DNA of 64,000 nt from the NCBI RefSeq assembly GCF_013205055.1, contig NZ_JABMLF010000001.1:558001-622000 (forward strand), in the 5' to 3' direction. The position numbers and the translations under genes were made by a program. Below the pieces are notes generated by a model. It ran no database searches. It saw only the letters and a list, made by a program, of their open reading frames with translations, and was not told the origin of the DNA. How positions within the stretch are numbered: position 1 is the stretch's first letter; each line of letters opens with the position of its first letter. Below, piece after piece: positions 16,212-23,759 of the stretch. The stretch is from Rathayibacter sp. VKM Ac-2856 (lineage in GTDB: Bacteria > Actinomycetota > Actinomycetes > Actinomycetales > Microbacteriaceae).

Positions 16212-17027
16212 CTAGCGCTCGCCCGCGGTCGCCCGGTCGTCCTCCGACTGCTCGTCGGACGCCTCGGTGTCGACCCCGCGGAAGACCGACGGGTAGTCGT
16301 CCAGCCAGGCCCACTGCTGCACCGGCCAGGTGACCAGGATCGCGCGGCCGACGACGTTGTCGATCGGCACGAAGCCGTTGCCGGGCTTGTCGGTGTTGTA
16401 GCGGGAGTCGGCGGAGTTGTAGCGGTTGTCGCCCATCACCCAGAGCGACCCCTCGGGCACGACCACGTCGAACGGGGTCGCCGAGACCGCCTGGACGCCG
16501 TCGGGCAGCTTCACGTACGGCTCCGAGATGGGGTTGCCGTTGATCTCGACCTGGCCGAGCGGCGTGCAGCAGGTGACGTGGTCGCCGGGCAGGCCGATCA
16601 CGCGCTTGATCAGGTGGTCGTTGCTGTCCGGCGCGGTGAGGCCGACGAGCGCGAGGGCCGAGTCGATCGCGGCCTGGAAGGCGGGCACGTCGGGCTCGGT
16701 CGACGGCGAGAGCCAGCCGCCCGGATCGCGGAAGACGACCACGTCGCCGCGGGAGATCGGGACGACGCCGGGAACCAGCTCGTTCACGAGGATCCGGTCG
16801 TTCTCGACCAGCGTCTGCTCCATCGAGGAGGACGGGATGTAGAACGAGCGGATGAGGAACGTCTTCACGAGGAACGACACGAGGACCGCGACGACGACGA
16901 TGATCAGCACGTCGCGGAGGAAGAGGAGCACCCCGCGGCGGCGGCGGGGACGGTGCTCGCCGTCCGGATCGGCGGAGTGACGGCCGCCCTCGTGCGGGAG
17001 GGTCACGGGGGCCGTGCTGTCTGTCAT
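16212..17027 (-). CDS. lepB: Signal peptidase I
   Basis: Membrane serine protease that removes signal peptides of Sec/Tat substrates. The 271-residue protein has a charged N terminus (HRPRRRR), one membrane span at about 33-57, then the catalytic Ser68 in YIPSSSMEQTL and Lys141 in LIKRVIGLPGDH, plus the GDNRYNSADSR box near the C terminus. It is an actinobacterial single-span type. It lies between rplS and rnhB, the conserved place. A strong terminator hairpin lies between rplS and this gene, so it probably has its own promoter in the 17028-17113 stretch. Confidence 0.95.
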   Translation of the reverse strand: MTDSTAPVTLPHEGGRHSADPDGEHRPRRRRGVLLFLRDVLIIVVVAVLVSFLVKTFLIRSFYIPSSSMEQTLVENDRILVNELVPGVVPISRGDVVVFRDPGGWLSPSTEPDVPAFQAAIDSALALVGLTAPDSNDHLIKRVIGLPGDHVTCCTPLGQVEINGNPISEPYVKLPDGVQAVSATPFDVVVPEGSLWVMGDNRYNSADSRYNTDKPGNGFVPIDNVVGRAILVTWPVQQWAWLDDYPSVFRGVDTEASDEQSEDDRATAGER

Positions 17028-17113
17028 CGCGTGCCGTGGCCCCTACTGTGGTCGACCCGCGCGGTGCAGCGCCGATCTGTGGATCACCGGGTCGTTGCGT
17101 CCCGGAAAAGGGT

Positions 17114-17148
17114 CGGACCCCGGTCCATCATAGATGGGCCGGGGTCCG
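17114..17148 (-). terminator. Strong hairpin after rplS
   Basis: A 16-bp stem (17114-17129 with 17133-17148; one G-T pair) closes a 3-nt loop, with outer sequence CGGACCCCGG pairing to CCGGGGTCCG. It lies 22 bp beyond the rplS stop in the direction of transcription. No clear T-run follows, which is common in such G+C-rich genomes. It should end or attenuate rplS transcription before lepB. Confidence 0.75.
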
Positions 17149-17170
17149 GGAAGAGCTGTTCGGACGCCGC

Positions 17171-17518
17171 TCAGGCGTCGCGCTTCTCCTTGATCTTCGC
17201 CTTCTTGCCGCGGAGGTTGCGGAGGTAGTAGAGCTTCGCGCGACGCACGTCACCGCGGGTGACGACCTCGATGTGGTCGATCACCGGGGAGTGGACCGGG
17301 AAGGTGCGCTCGACGCCGACCTGGAAGCTGACCTTGCGGACCGTGAAGGTCTCGCGGACGCCCTCGTTGGAGCGGCCGATCACGACGCCCTGGAAGATCT
17401 GGATGCGCGAGCGGGTGCCCTCGACGATGTTGACGTGCACCTTGACGGTGTCGCCGGCGCGGAACTCGGGGATGTCGGTGCGGAGTGACGCCGCATCGAG
17501 TGAGTCGAGGATGTGCAT
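17171..17518 (-). CDS. rplS: 50S ribosomal protein L19 (bL19)
   Basis: Large-subunit ribosomal protein at the 30S-50S interface. The 115-residue product starts [13 protein letters not shown], the standard length. Recognised by [40 protein letters not shown] and [11 protein letters not shown] longer in-frame start at 17626 was rejected because it adds unrelated Pro/Arg sequence. The gene precedes lepB, as in relatives, and is separated from trmD/rimM/rpsP, which lie about 4 kb away. Confidence 0.96.
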   Translation of the reverse strand: MHILDSLDAASLRTDIPEFRAGDTVKVHVNIVEGTRSRIQIFQGVVIGRSNEGVRETFTVRKVSFQVGVERTFPVHSPVIDHIEVVTRGDVRRAKLYYLRNLRGKKAKIKEKRDA

Positions 17519-17709
17519 GCTGTATCGCTCTCCGTGCCCGCCACAGGTCGAACACCGTTTCGTTGATGGAAGTCGGTCGTGCCCACGTCGTCGCGGCTCC
17601 CCTGTGGCAGAGCCTGCGCGAGGCACAAGCGCTCATTCTGCCATGCCGCCGGAGCGCCCGTCAAAGCGACGGGCGGTGCGGTAGCGGAACAGCCTCCCTG
17701 ACTGCGCAG
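17519..17709. other. Upstream region of rplS, no gene seen
   Basis: With the palindromes that follow, about 357 bp (17519-17875) lie between rplS and the next gene. This part should contain the rplS promoter and leader on the minus strand. I could not pick out a convincing -35/-10 pair and saw no coding frame, tRNA or riboswitch fold. Confidence 0.5.
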
Positions 17710-17743
17710 AAGTTGCGGTAGTCGGCCGCGACTACCGCAACTT
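17710..17743. repeat. 34-bp perfect palindrome, family A copy 1
   Basis: AAGTTGCGGTAGTCG and its exact reverse complement flank a 4-base centre (GCCG). A near-identical copy follows 83 bp on. Both lie just past the end of the membrane-protein gene at 17876, so they may end its transcript; each could fold into a 15-bp hairpin. Confidence 0.85.
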
Positions 17744-17792
17744 TCGATGGCTCGACGCCGGGGTCGCCGGTCGGGTTCCCGCCAGTACGCAG

Positions 17793-17826
17793 AAGTTGCG
17801 GTAGTCGAGCGCGATTACCGCAACTT
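17793..17826. repeat. 34-bp palindrome, family A copy 2
   Basis: Same left arm AAGTTGCGGTAGTCG, centre AGCG, right arm CGATTACCGCAACTT with one change from copy 1 (still a G-T pair in RNA). The CGCAG preceding the arm is also shared with copy 1, so the duplicated unit is slightly longer than the palindrome. Confidence 0.85.
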
Positions 17827-17875
17827 GTGAGGAACGGGTGGAGCGTCGCGGGCGCGCTGTCGGCGGCGCTCGGCC

Positions 17876-18361
17876 TCAGAGGACGATCGTCTGGCCGTCC
17901 TGGGGGCGGTCCGGGTCGTAGCGCTCCTCCTCCACGGGGCGCGGGCCGCCCTGGGCCTGCACCTCGGCCGCCGCGGCGAACGCGAGCAGCGTGGCGCGCG
18001 CATCCGTGAAGAAGCGCCACACAGAGTGCCCGAAGGCGACGACACCCAGCAGGATCGAGAGCAGTCCGAGCGCCCAGGCGCCGGGAGGGAAGAAGCCGAA
18101 CGCGATCAGCGACGCGTGCCACGCGCCCAGTGTCGCGACATCGCCCCACGCGGGCGTCCGCGAGGGCCGCACGGTCACCCGAAACGCCACGATGCTCGCC
18201 ACCACGGCCAGAGCGACCGCCAGAATAGGGAGAGCGATGACCAGGCCGAGCACGGTCCAGCCGCTCGATCCCCCGAAGAGTCCGTACCCCAGGAGGATCC
18301 AGAGCGGCAGGACGACCGCCGCCGGGTACAGCCAGGAACCGAAAGCCCGTCTCGTGCGCAT
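17876..18361 (-). CDS. Small multi-span membrane protein, unknown
   Basis: A 161-residue protein with about four hydrophobic segments (WLYPAAVVLPLWILLGYGLF; VLGLVIALPILAVALAVV; a central segment around LGAWHASLIAFGF; LGLLSILLGVVAFGHSV) and a hydrophilic C-terminal tail (EEERYDPDRPQDGQ). No enzyme motif is visible. ATG 18361 (MRTRRAFGSW) fits the positive-inside rule. It is divergent from map, whose start is only 58 bp away, so the two share a promoter region. Function unknown. Confidence 0.65.
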   Translation of the reverse strand: MRTRRAFGSWLYPAAVVLPLWILLGYGLFGGSSGWTVLGLVIALPILAVALAVVASIVAFRVTVRPSRTPAWGDVATLGAWHASLIAFGFFPPGAWALGLLSILLGVVAFGHSVWRFFTDARATLLAFAAAAEVQAQGGPRPVEEERYDPDRPQDGQTIVL

Positions 18362-18419
18362 GCACCGACGGTACCCACGACCGCTGAAGAACGCCTCAGC
18401 GACCACCGAGAGGATCAGC

Positions 18420-19187
18420 ATGATCGAGCTGCGCACACCCGCCGAGATCGAGGAGATGCGCCCGGCCGGCCGCTTCGTCGCCGAGGTGCTGAAGGCGACG
18501 TCGGCCGCCGCGGCCGTGGGCGTCAACCTGCTCGAGCTCGACCGCCTCGCGCACGACATGATCCGCTCGGCCGGCGCGGAGTCCTGCTACATCGACTACC
18601 ACCCCTCGTTCGGCGCCAGCCCCTTCGGCAAGGTGCTCTGCACCTCGGTCAACGACGCGGTCCTGCACGGCCTGCCCTTCGACTACCGCCTGCGCGACGG
18701 CGATCTGCTGACCCTCGACTTCGCCGCCTCGGTGAACGGCTGGGTCGCCGACTCCGCGCTGACCGTCTCCGTGGGCACGTCGCGCGCGCAGGATCAGAAG
18801 CTGGTCGACACCACGACCCGCGCGCTCGAGGCCGGCATCGCCGCCGCTCAGCCGGGGAAGAAGATCGGCGACATCTCCGCCGCCATCGCCGCGGTGGCGC
18901 ACGCCGAGGGCCTCAGCATCAACACCGACTTCGGCGGTCACGGCGTCGGCCGCACGATGCACGGCGACCCGCACATCCCCAACGACGGCCGCGCCGGCCG
19001 TGGCTACCCCCTGCGCCCGGGCCTCGTCATCGCGATCGAGCCGTGGTTCCTGCAGAGCACGGACGAGATCTACACGGACAAGGACGGCTGGACCCTCCGC
19101 AGCCGCGACGGCTCGCGCGGAGCGCACATGGAGCACACCATCGCCATCACGGAGACCGGCAACATCGTCCTCTCCGCCCGCGACTGA
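18420..19187 (+). CDS. map: Type I methionine aminopeptidase
   Basis: Removes the initiator Met from nascent proteins using two metal ions. The 255-residue product starts MIELRTPAEIEEM, behind GAGAGG. Metal ligands sit in LLTLDFAASVNGWVADS (two Asp), GHGVGRTMH (His), IAIEPW (Glu) and MEHTIAI (Glu). The length fits the short actinobacterial type without N-terminal extension. Longer upstream in-frame sequence is antisense to the divergent membrane gene and was rejected. It is not in the rpsM/secY cluster, so it is probably one of two map genes in this genome. Confidence 0.93.
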   Translation: MIELRTPAEIEEMRPAGRFVAEVLKATSAAAAVGVNLLELDRLAHDMIRSAGAESCYIDYHPSFGASPFGKVLCTSVNDAVLHGLPFDYRLRDGDLLTLDFAASVNGWVADSALTVSVGTSRAQDQKLVDTTTRALEAGIAAAQPGKKIGDISAAIAAVAHAEGLSINTDFGGHGVGRTMHGDPHIPNDGRAGRGYPLRPGLVIAIEPWFLQSTDEIYTDKDGWTLRSRDGSRGAHMEHTIAITETGNIVLSARD

Positions 19188-19217
19188 CGCCGTCCGGGAC
19201 TTCTTTGTAAGAACTGG

Positions 19218-19252
19218 TGGACAGCGCCAGTATCGGATAGCAATACTATCCG
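19218..19252 (+). promoter_or_regulatory. Putative MerR-type promoter and operator
   Basis: TGGACA (19218-19223) and TACTAT (19244-19249) are separated by 20 bp, the long spacing typical of MerR-controlled promoters. A 7-bp dyad CGGATAG/CTATCCG (19234-19252, 5-bp centre) overlaps the spacer and -10, ending 1 bp before the merR start codon. This suggests autoregulation and a near-leaderless mRNA. Inferred from pattern only. Confidence 0.5.
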
Positions 19253-19253
19253 C

Positions 19254-19925
19254 ATGCGCGTCTCGGAGCTCAGCCACCTCAGCGGTGTCAGCCTGCCCAC
19301 CATCAAGTACTACATCCGCGAGGGGCTGCTGCCTCCGGGCACGGCCTCCGGGCCGCAGCGCTCGGAGTACGGCGACGCCCACCTCGCCCGGCTCCGCCTG
19401 CTCCGGGCGCTGATCGAGAGCGGCGGTGTCGGCATCGCCGGCGCGAAGCGGATCACGGCCGTCCTGGACGAGGACGCTCCCCCGGCCTACGCGTTCGAGG
19501 TGGCGCAGGACGTCGTGTCGGCGAACGTCGACTCGGAGGCGCCGGCCTCGGCCGACTCGCTCGAGCGGGTCCGCGCGCGGGTCGGCGTCGAGTACTGCGA
19601 GCACCCCGCCGTGCGGACGGCGGCCCGGGCACTGGATGCGCTGGAGCTCTCCAGCGGCGGCATGACGCCGGCGTGGCTCGAGGCCTACGCCCGCGCCGCC
19701 GAGATCGTCGCGAGCGCGGACCTGGACGAGCTCGAGGCGCGGACCAGTGTGAGCGAGCAGACGTCCATCGCCGCGGTGGGAACGGCACTGGGCGACGTCG
19801 TGCTGCAGTCGATGCGCCGCGTCGCCCAGGCGCGCGAGACGCAGCGGAGGTTCGGTAAGAGCCAGCACCCCGCGCCCGCCTCCGAGGACAGCGCGACGCA
19901 CGACAGCGCGGAGGCGGCGCGATGA
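19254..19925 (+). CDS. MerR family transcriptional regulator
   Basis: DNA-binding regulator of unknown signal. The N terminus is a clear MerR winged helix: MRVSELSHLSGVSLPTIKYY, then IREGLLPPG and the DAHLARLRLLRAL helix. The 223-residue protein is long; the C-terminal part (about 95-200) is helical and resembles a small-molecule-binding or TetR-like sensor rather than a Cys metal site. The ATG overlaps the next gene at its end (ATGA), so it heads a three-gene operon with two membrane proteins that it probably controls. A dyad directly in front of the start is a likely operator. Confidence 0.85.
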   Translation: MRVSELSHLSGVSLPTIKYYIREGLLPPGTASGPQRSEYGDAHLARLRLLRALIESGGVGIAGAKRITAVLDEDAPPAYAFEVAQDVVSANVDSEAPASADSLERVRARVGVEYCEHPAVRTAARALDALELSSGGMTPAWLEAYARAAEIVASADLDELEARTSVSEQTSIAAVGTALGDVVLQSMRRVAQARETQRRFGKSQHPAPASEDSATHDSAEAAR

Positions 19926-20881
19926 CCGCCACTATCCAGCACCCGGCCCGCACGGCCGAGTCGCCCGCCCGACCGCACCATCCGCTCGTCGTCCTCGCCG
20001 CGGCGATGGCCGTCGGCGTCCTGGCCTGCCTCGTCCTCCTGCTCGTCGATCCCCGCGAGCTCGGCGGTCAGCCGCTCTGGGCGAAGCCGCTGAAGTTCTG
20101 CCTCTCGATCGCGGTGTACGCGCTGACGCTCGCGTGGCTGATCGGCCTCGTCCCCGAGCGGCGCCGCCGGCTCGCACGGCTGCTCGGCACGGTCGCCGTC
20201 GCCGGACTCGGCATCGAGATGGTCGTCATCGCCGGCGCCGCCGCGGTGGGCGTCACGAGCCACTTCAACGTCACCACCCCCCTGCATTCCGCGCTCTGGG
20301 CGGCGATGGCGGTGTCGATCGTCGCGGTCTGGCTGGTCACGCTGGTCCTCGCGGGACTCCTCGCAGGGGTGCCGCTGGCCGACCGATCCGTGACTCTCGC
20401 GGTGCGCGCCGGTCTCGTGATCGGTCTCGTCGGGATGGCGCTCGCGTTCCTGATGACCGGGCCGACCGCGGCGCAGATCTCCGACTACCAGGGCGTCGTC
20501 GGCGCCCACGCGGTCGGCGTGGACGACGGCGGCCCGGGGCTGCCGCTGCTCGGCTGGAGCACCACCGGCGGTGACCTCCGCATCCCGCACTTCGTCGGGA
20601 TGCACGCGCTGCAGGGGCTGCCGCTGCTCGCCTTCGCGCTGGCGCGGCTCCGCACGCGGGTGCCGCTGCTCCGGGACGCGACGCTCCGGCTGCGGCTGGT
20701 CGGGATCGCCGTGCTCGGCTGGTCCGCCCTCGTCGCGCTGACCTGCTGGCAGGCGCTGCGCGGTCAGTCGATCGTCGCTCCGGACCCGCTGACGCTCGCG
20801 GCGGGCGGTGCGGTGACGCTCGTCCTCGTGGTCGCGGCGGTCGTCGCGATCCGTCGCGCGTCCGCGGCGGTGGCCCGATGA
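19922..20881 (+). CDS. Multi-span integral membrane protein, unknown
   Basis: A 319-residue protein with about eight hydrophobic segments (for example VVLAAAMAVGVLACLVLLLV, LVTLVLAGLLAGV, LVIGLVGMALAFLM, AAGGAVTLVLVVAAVVAI). Conserved-looking polar pieces are LWAKPLKFCLSIAVYA near the N terminus and a loop WSTTGGDLRIPHFVGMHALQ before a later span; the His residues could bind a cofactor or metal. No transporter family is recognised with confidence. It overlaps both the merR gene and the DUF2834 gene by 4 bp, so the three products probably act together. Confidence 0.7.
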   Translation: MTATIQHPARTAESPARPHHPLVVLAAAMAVGVLACLVLLLVDPRELGGQPLWAKPLKFCLSIAVYALTLAWLIGLVPERRRRLARLLGTVAVAGLGIEMVVIAGAAAVGVTSHFNVTTPLHSALWAAMAVSIVAVWLVTLVLAGLLAGVPLADRSVTLAVRAGLVIGLVGMALAFLMTGPTAAQISDYQGVVGAHAVGVDDGGPGLPLLGWSTTGGDLRIPHFVGMHALQGLPLLAFALARLRTRVPLLRDATLRLRLVGIAVLGWSALVALTCWQALRGQSIVAPDPLTLAAGGAVTLVLVVAAVVAIRRASAAVAR

Positions 20882-21228
20882 GCCGGCTGCGGCACGGCTG
20901 GACACCGAGCGCGGTGGTCTACCTGCTGCTCGCGGTGGCCGGACTCGTCGGCACCTGGACCTACAACGTCCGGGCGGTGCTCGAGAGCGTCGACTTCCTC
21001 GGCGATCTCGCGAGCGGTGGTCCGGCGGTCTCGTCGATCACGACGGACCTGCTGGTGGTCGCGATCGCCGCCGTCGCCTTCATGATCGCCGAGGGCCGCC
21101 GCATCGGGATGAAGCGCGTCTGGATCCTCGTCCTGCTCGCGCCGCTGGTCGCCCTGGCGTTCGCCTTCCCGCTCTTCCTCGCCCTCCGCGACCGCCACCT
21201 CACCCTCGCCCTCGCCCGCGAGCCCTGA
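20878..21228 (+). CDS. DUF2834 domain membrane protein
   Basis: A 116-residue protein with three hydrophobic segments (VVYLLLAVAGLVGTW, LLVVAIAAVAFMI and VWILVLLAPLVALAFAFPL), matching the small DUF2834 family in size and in the FMIAEGRRIGMKRVW junction. Function unknown. It is the last gene of the merR operon, starting inside the preceding stop (ATGA). Two copies of the 59-bp palindrome follow and separate it from the convergent trmD gene. Confidence 0.75.
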   Translation: MSRLRHGWTPSAVVYLLLAVAGLVGTWTYNVRAVLESVDFLGDLASGGPAVSSITTDLLVVAIAAVAFMIAEGRRIGMKRVWILVLLAPLVALAFAFPLFLALRDRHLTLALAREP

Positions 21229-21239
21229 CCCCCGCCGTC

Positions 21240-21298
21240 GCGAGATGCCACTTATGAGCGCGACACGCCGTGAAAAGCGTGCACAAGTGGCATCTCGC
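21240..21298. repeat. 59-bp palindromic repeat, family B copy 1
   Basis: Ends GCGAGATGCCACTT and AAGTGGCATCTCGC are exact inverted repeats around an asymmetric core (CGACACGCCGTGAAA), so orientation can be assigned. Lies between the convergent DUF2834 and trmD genes, where a bidirectional hairpin terminator would fit. Confidence 0.9.
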
Positions 21299-21326
21299 AC
21301 GATCGGATCGAGTCAGGCGCGCAGAC

Positions 21327-21385
21327 GCGAGATGCCACTTATGAGCGCGACACGCCGTGAGAAGCGTGCGCAAGTGGCATCTCGC
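21327..21385. repeat. 59-bp palindromic repeat, family B copy 2
   Basis: Same orientation as copy 1, 28 bp after it, with two or so changes in the core. It ends 14 bp before the trmD stop codon. Confidence 0.9.
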
Positions 21386-21399
21386 GGGGAGGGGTCAGG

Positions 21400-22083
21400 T
21401 CAGGGCAGGAGCTCGGGGCGGACGCGGCGGGTGCGCTCGACGCTCTGCTCGTGGCGCCAGGCGGCGATCGCTCCGTGGTTGCCGCTGAGCAGCACCGGGG
21501 GGACGTCGAGGCCGCGCCAGGACGCGGGCTTGGTGTAGCTGGGGTACTCGAGGAGTCCGTCGGAGTGGCTCTCCTCGACCAGGCTCGCGGGGTTGCCGAC
21601 GACGCCGGGCACGAGGCGGCCGACGGCCTCGATCATCGCCATCACGGCGACCTCTCCCCCGTTGAGGACGTAGTCGCCGAGGCTGATCATCCGCACGCGG
21701 GCGCGCTCGGCCGTGTGGTCGACGACGCGCTGGTCGATGCCCTCGTAGCGGCCGCAGCCGAAGACGAGGGACGACTCCTGCGCGAGCTCGCGCGCGGTGG
21801 CCTGGGTGAAGACCTCGCCGGCGGGTGAGGGGAAGATCACCAGCGGGTCCGTCACGGGTTCGAGGATCGCGTCGAACGCCTCGCCCCACGGCTCCGGTCG
21901 CATCACCATGCCGGCGCCGCCGCCGTAGGGAGTGTCGTCGACGGTGCGGTGCCGGTCGTGGGTGAACGAGCGGAGGTCGTGCACGCCGAGCTCGATCAGC
22001 CCGCTCTGGCGCGCACGCCCGAGCAGGCTGATGTCGAGGACGCCGAAGAACTCCGGGAAGATCGTGACGATGTCGATCTTCAC
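21400..22083 (-). CDS. trmD: tRNA (guanine-N1-)-methyltransferase
   Basis: SPOUT methyltransferase that makes m1G37 in tRNA and so prevents frameshifting. The 227-residue protein has [13 protein letters not shown] at the start, [15 protein letters not shown], the knot residues [12 protein letters not shown] and [12 protein letters not shown]. Its ATG overlaps the rimM stop by 4 bp. The operon order rpsP-KH-rimM-trmD is conserved; rplS, the usual fifth gene, is elsewhere here as in related actinobacteria. The C terminus ends at LLP. Confidence 0.96.
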   Translation of the reverse strand: MKIDIVTIFPEFFGVLDISLLGRARQSGLIELGVHDLRSFTHDRHRTVDDTPYGGGAGMVMRPEPWGEAFDAILEPVTDPLVIFPSPAGEVFTQATARELAQESSLVFGCGRYEGIDQRVVDHTAERARVRMISLGDYVLNGGEVAVMAMIEAVGRLVPGVVGNPASLVEESHSDGLLEYPSYTKPASWRGLDVPPVLLSGNHGAIAAWRHEQSVERTRRVRPELLP

Positions 22084-22832
22084 GACCGCGGCTCCTCCTG
22101 GGAGTCCGGGGTCGCGACAGCGGGCTCGGCGCCGGCGTCGATCGACGCGGAATCGGTCGCGTCGGCATCGCTCGAGTCGGCATCGCTCGAGTCGGATTCG
22201 TCCTCCTCCTCAACCGGAGCGGCCGCGGCCAGCTCGGGGTCTAGGAGGTCGACGCCGCTGAGGTCCACCTCGGCGGGCTCCTCCTCGGGAGCCTCCTCGA
22301 AGAGACCGATCGGCGGAGTGACGGTGACGACACCGGCGACCGGGTCGACGGAGGGCACGATCGCGTTCACGAACGGCACCATGACCTCGCCCGCGGGGGT
22401 GCCGACGATGAGGAGGTCCTGCGCGGGGAAGTGGTCGACGCGGCGGACGACGCCGACCTCGCGGCCGTCGCGCACGACGGACATGCCGACCAGCTGGTAG
22501 TCGTACCAGGAGTCGTCGTCGCCGGGCTCGGTCTGCACCGCCTCGTCGATCCAGAGGATCGCCTTGAGGAGGGTCTCGGCGGCGTCGCGGTCGGCGATGC
22601 CCTTGAAGAAGGCGACGGGGTGGCTGTTGTACCAGCGCAGCTCGACGAGCTCGAGCTTCTTGCCGTGCCACTCGGAGGTGCGGGGCACCTGGAGCGTGAA
22701 GGTCGCGCCGGGCGTGAAGCGCTTGTCGGGCTCGTCGGTGTAGAGCTCGAGCTTGATCGCACCCTTCAGCCCGTGGGCCTTGGTGAGTCGGGCGACGCGG
22801 AGCTGCGTCGTGCCCGCTGCGGGGGCCGCCAC
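22080..22832 (-). CDS. rimM: 16S rRNA processing protein RimM with acidic C-terminal extension
   Basis: Assists maturation of the 30S head. The N-terminal RimM domain ([20 protein letters not shown]) and the PRC-barrel ([32 protein letters not shown]) are clear to about residue 172. After [13 protein letters not shown] comes an unusual 70-residue Asp/Ser/Glu-rich tail with DSSDAD repeats coded by near-direct repeats (22150-22205). Such a tail is not part of the usual 170-residue protein and is probably disordered. Starts at ATG 22832, one base before the KH gene stop. Confidence 0.93.
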   Translation of the reverse strand: MAAPAAGTTQLRVARLTKAHGLKGAIKLELYTDEPDKRFTPGATFTLQVPRTSEWHGKKLELVELRWYNSHPVAFFKGIADRDAAETLLKAILWIDEAVQTEPGDDDSWYDYQLVGMSVVRDGREVGVVRRVDHFPAQDLLIVGTPAGEVMVPFVNAIVPSVDPVAGVVTVTPPIGLFEEAPEEEPAEVDLSGVDLLDPELAAAAPVEEEDESDSSDADSSDADATDSASIDAGAEPAVATPDSQEEPRS

Positions 22833-22833
22833 C

Positions 22834-23070
22834 CTACTTGTCGGTGTCGACGACGTCGACGCGCACGCGTCGCCCGTCGGCGAGGGCAGCGACGAGAGTG
22901 CGGACGGCCTTGGCGGTGCGACCGGAACGTCCGATCACGCGGCCGAGGTCCTCGGGGTGCACGCGCACCTCGAGGACCTCTCCGCGCGGGGAGCTCGTAG
23001 CCACGACCTTGACCTCATCGGGGTTCTCGACGATCCCCTTGACGAGGTGTTCGACGGCGGGAGCGAGCAC
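22834..23070 (-). CDS. KH-domain RNA-binding protein (KhpA type)
   Basis: A 78-residue RNA-binding protein of the UPF0109/KhpA family, thought to work with KhpB (Jag) in post-transcriptional control. The KH core is plain: HPEDLGRVIGRSGRTAKAVR contains the GxxG-type loop. Start MLAPAVEHLVKGIV. It sits in its conserved place between rpsP (3 bp) and rimM. Confidence 0.93.
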   Translation of the reverse strand: MLAPAVEHLVKGIVENPDEVKVVATSSPRGEVLEVRVHPEDLGRVIGRSGRTAKAVRTLVAALADGRRVRVDVVDTDK

Positions 23071-23073
23071 GGA

Positions 23074-23487
23074 CTACGCCTCGGTGGAGGCTTCGTCGGC
23101 GGCGGGCGCCTCGGGCGCGGTGGCCTTGGCGGGAGCCTCGGACTTCGGCTTGAGGACCGGCTTCTTCTTCGCGTCGACGACGAACGGAGCCTTGGTCTCC
23201 TTCACCTGGACGGTGCTGACGGCGTCGGCGTCGCCCTTGAAGCGGCCCCAGTCGCCGGTCAGCTTGAGGATCGCGGCGACCTGCTCGGTCGGCTGCGCGC
23301 CGACTCCGAGCCAGTACTGCGCGCGCTCCGAGTCGACCTTGATGAACGAGGGCTGCTCGGTCGGGTGGTACTGACCGATCTCCTCGATCACGCGGCCGTC
23401 GCGCTTGGTGCGCGAGTCGGCGACGACGATGCGGTAGTAGGGCGCTCGGATCTTGCCGAGGCGCTTCAGACGAATCTTGACAGCCAC
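23074..23487 (-). CDS. rpsP: 30S ribosomal protein S16 (bS16)
   Basis: Small-subunit ribosomal protein. The GTG start at 23487 ([13 protein letters not shown]) has AGGAG 6 bases upstream. The conserved part covers the first 85 or so residues ([29 protein letters not shown]). A 50-residue Lys/Ala/Glu-rich C-terminal extension follows ([19 protein letters not shown]), as known in other actinobacteria. First gene of rpsP-KH-rimM-trmD; the operon promoter should lie in 23488-23759, which holds no gene. Confidence 0.96.
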   Translation of the reverse strand: MAVKIRLKRLGKIRAPYYRIVVADSRTKRDGRVIEEIGQYHPTEQPSFIKVDSERAQYWLGVGAQPTEQVAAILKLTGDWGRFKGDADAVSTVQVKETKAPFVVDAKKKPVLKPKSEAPAKATAPEAPAADEASTEA

Positions 23488-23759
23488 AATTCTCCTGTGT
23501 GGTCGTTGACCGTGAGGTCGATGATGGATGAACTGAGCCGTGAGCGTGGGGGCACACCCGGCCGGAAGCTCGAGGGGGTTTCTTCGGCGGTGAGTAGAGG
23601 GTCGACCGCCTCGGACCCGACGGATCATTCTGCCAGAAAAACCCGCGCCGCGCGGCGCCGACACGGGACGACCGACCCGCGGCTTCCGCACCGGCCCGGG
23701 TGCGAGGATGTGGGGGCGCGTCCCGACCCGGTGGACGCCGGACTGACGAGGACGCCGTC

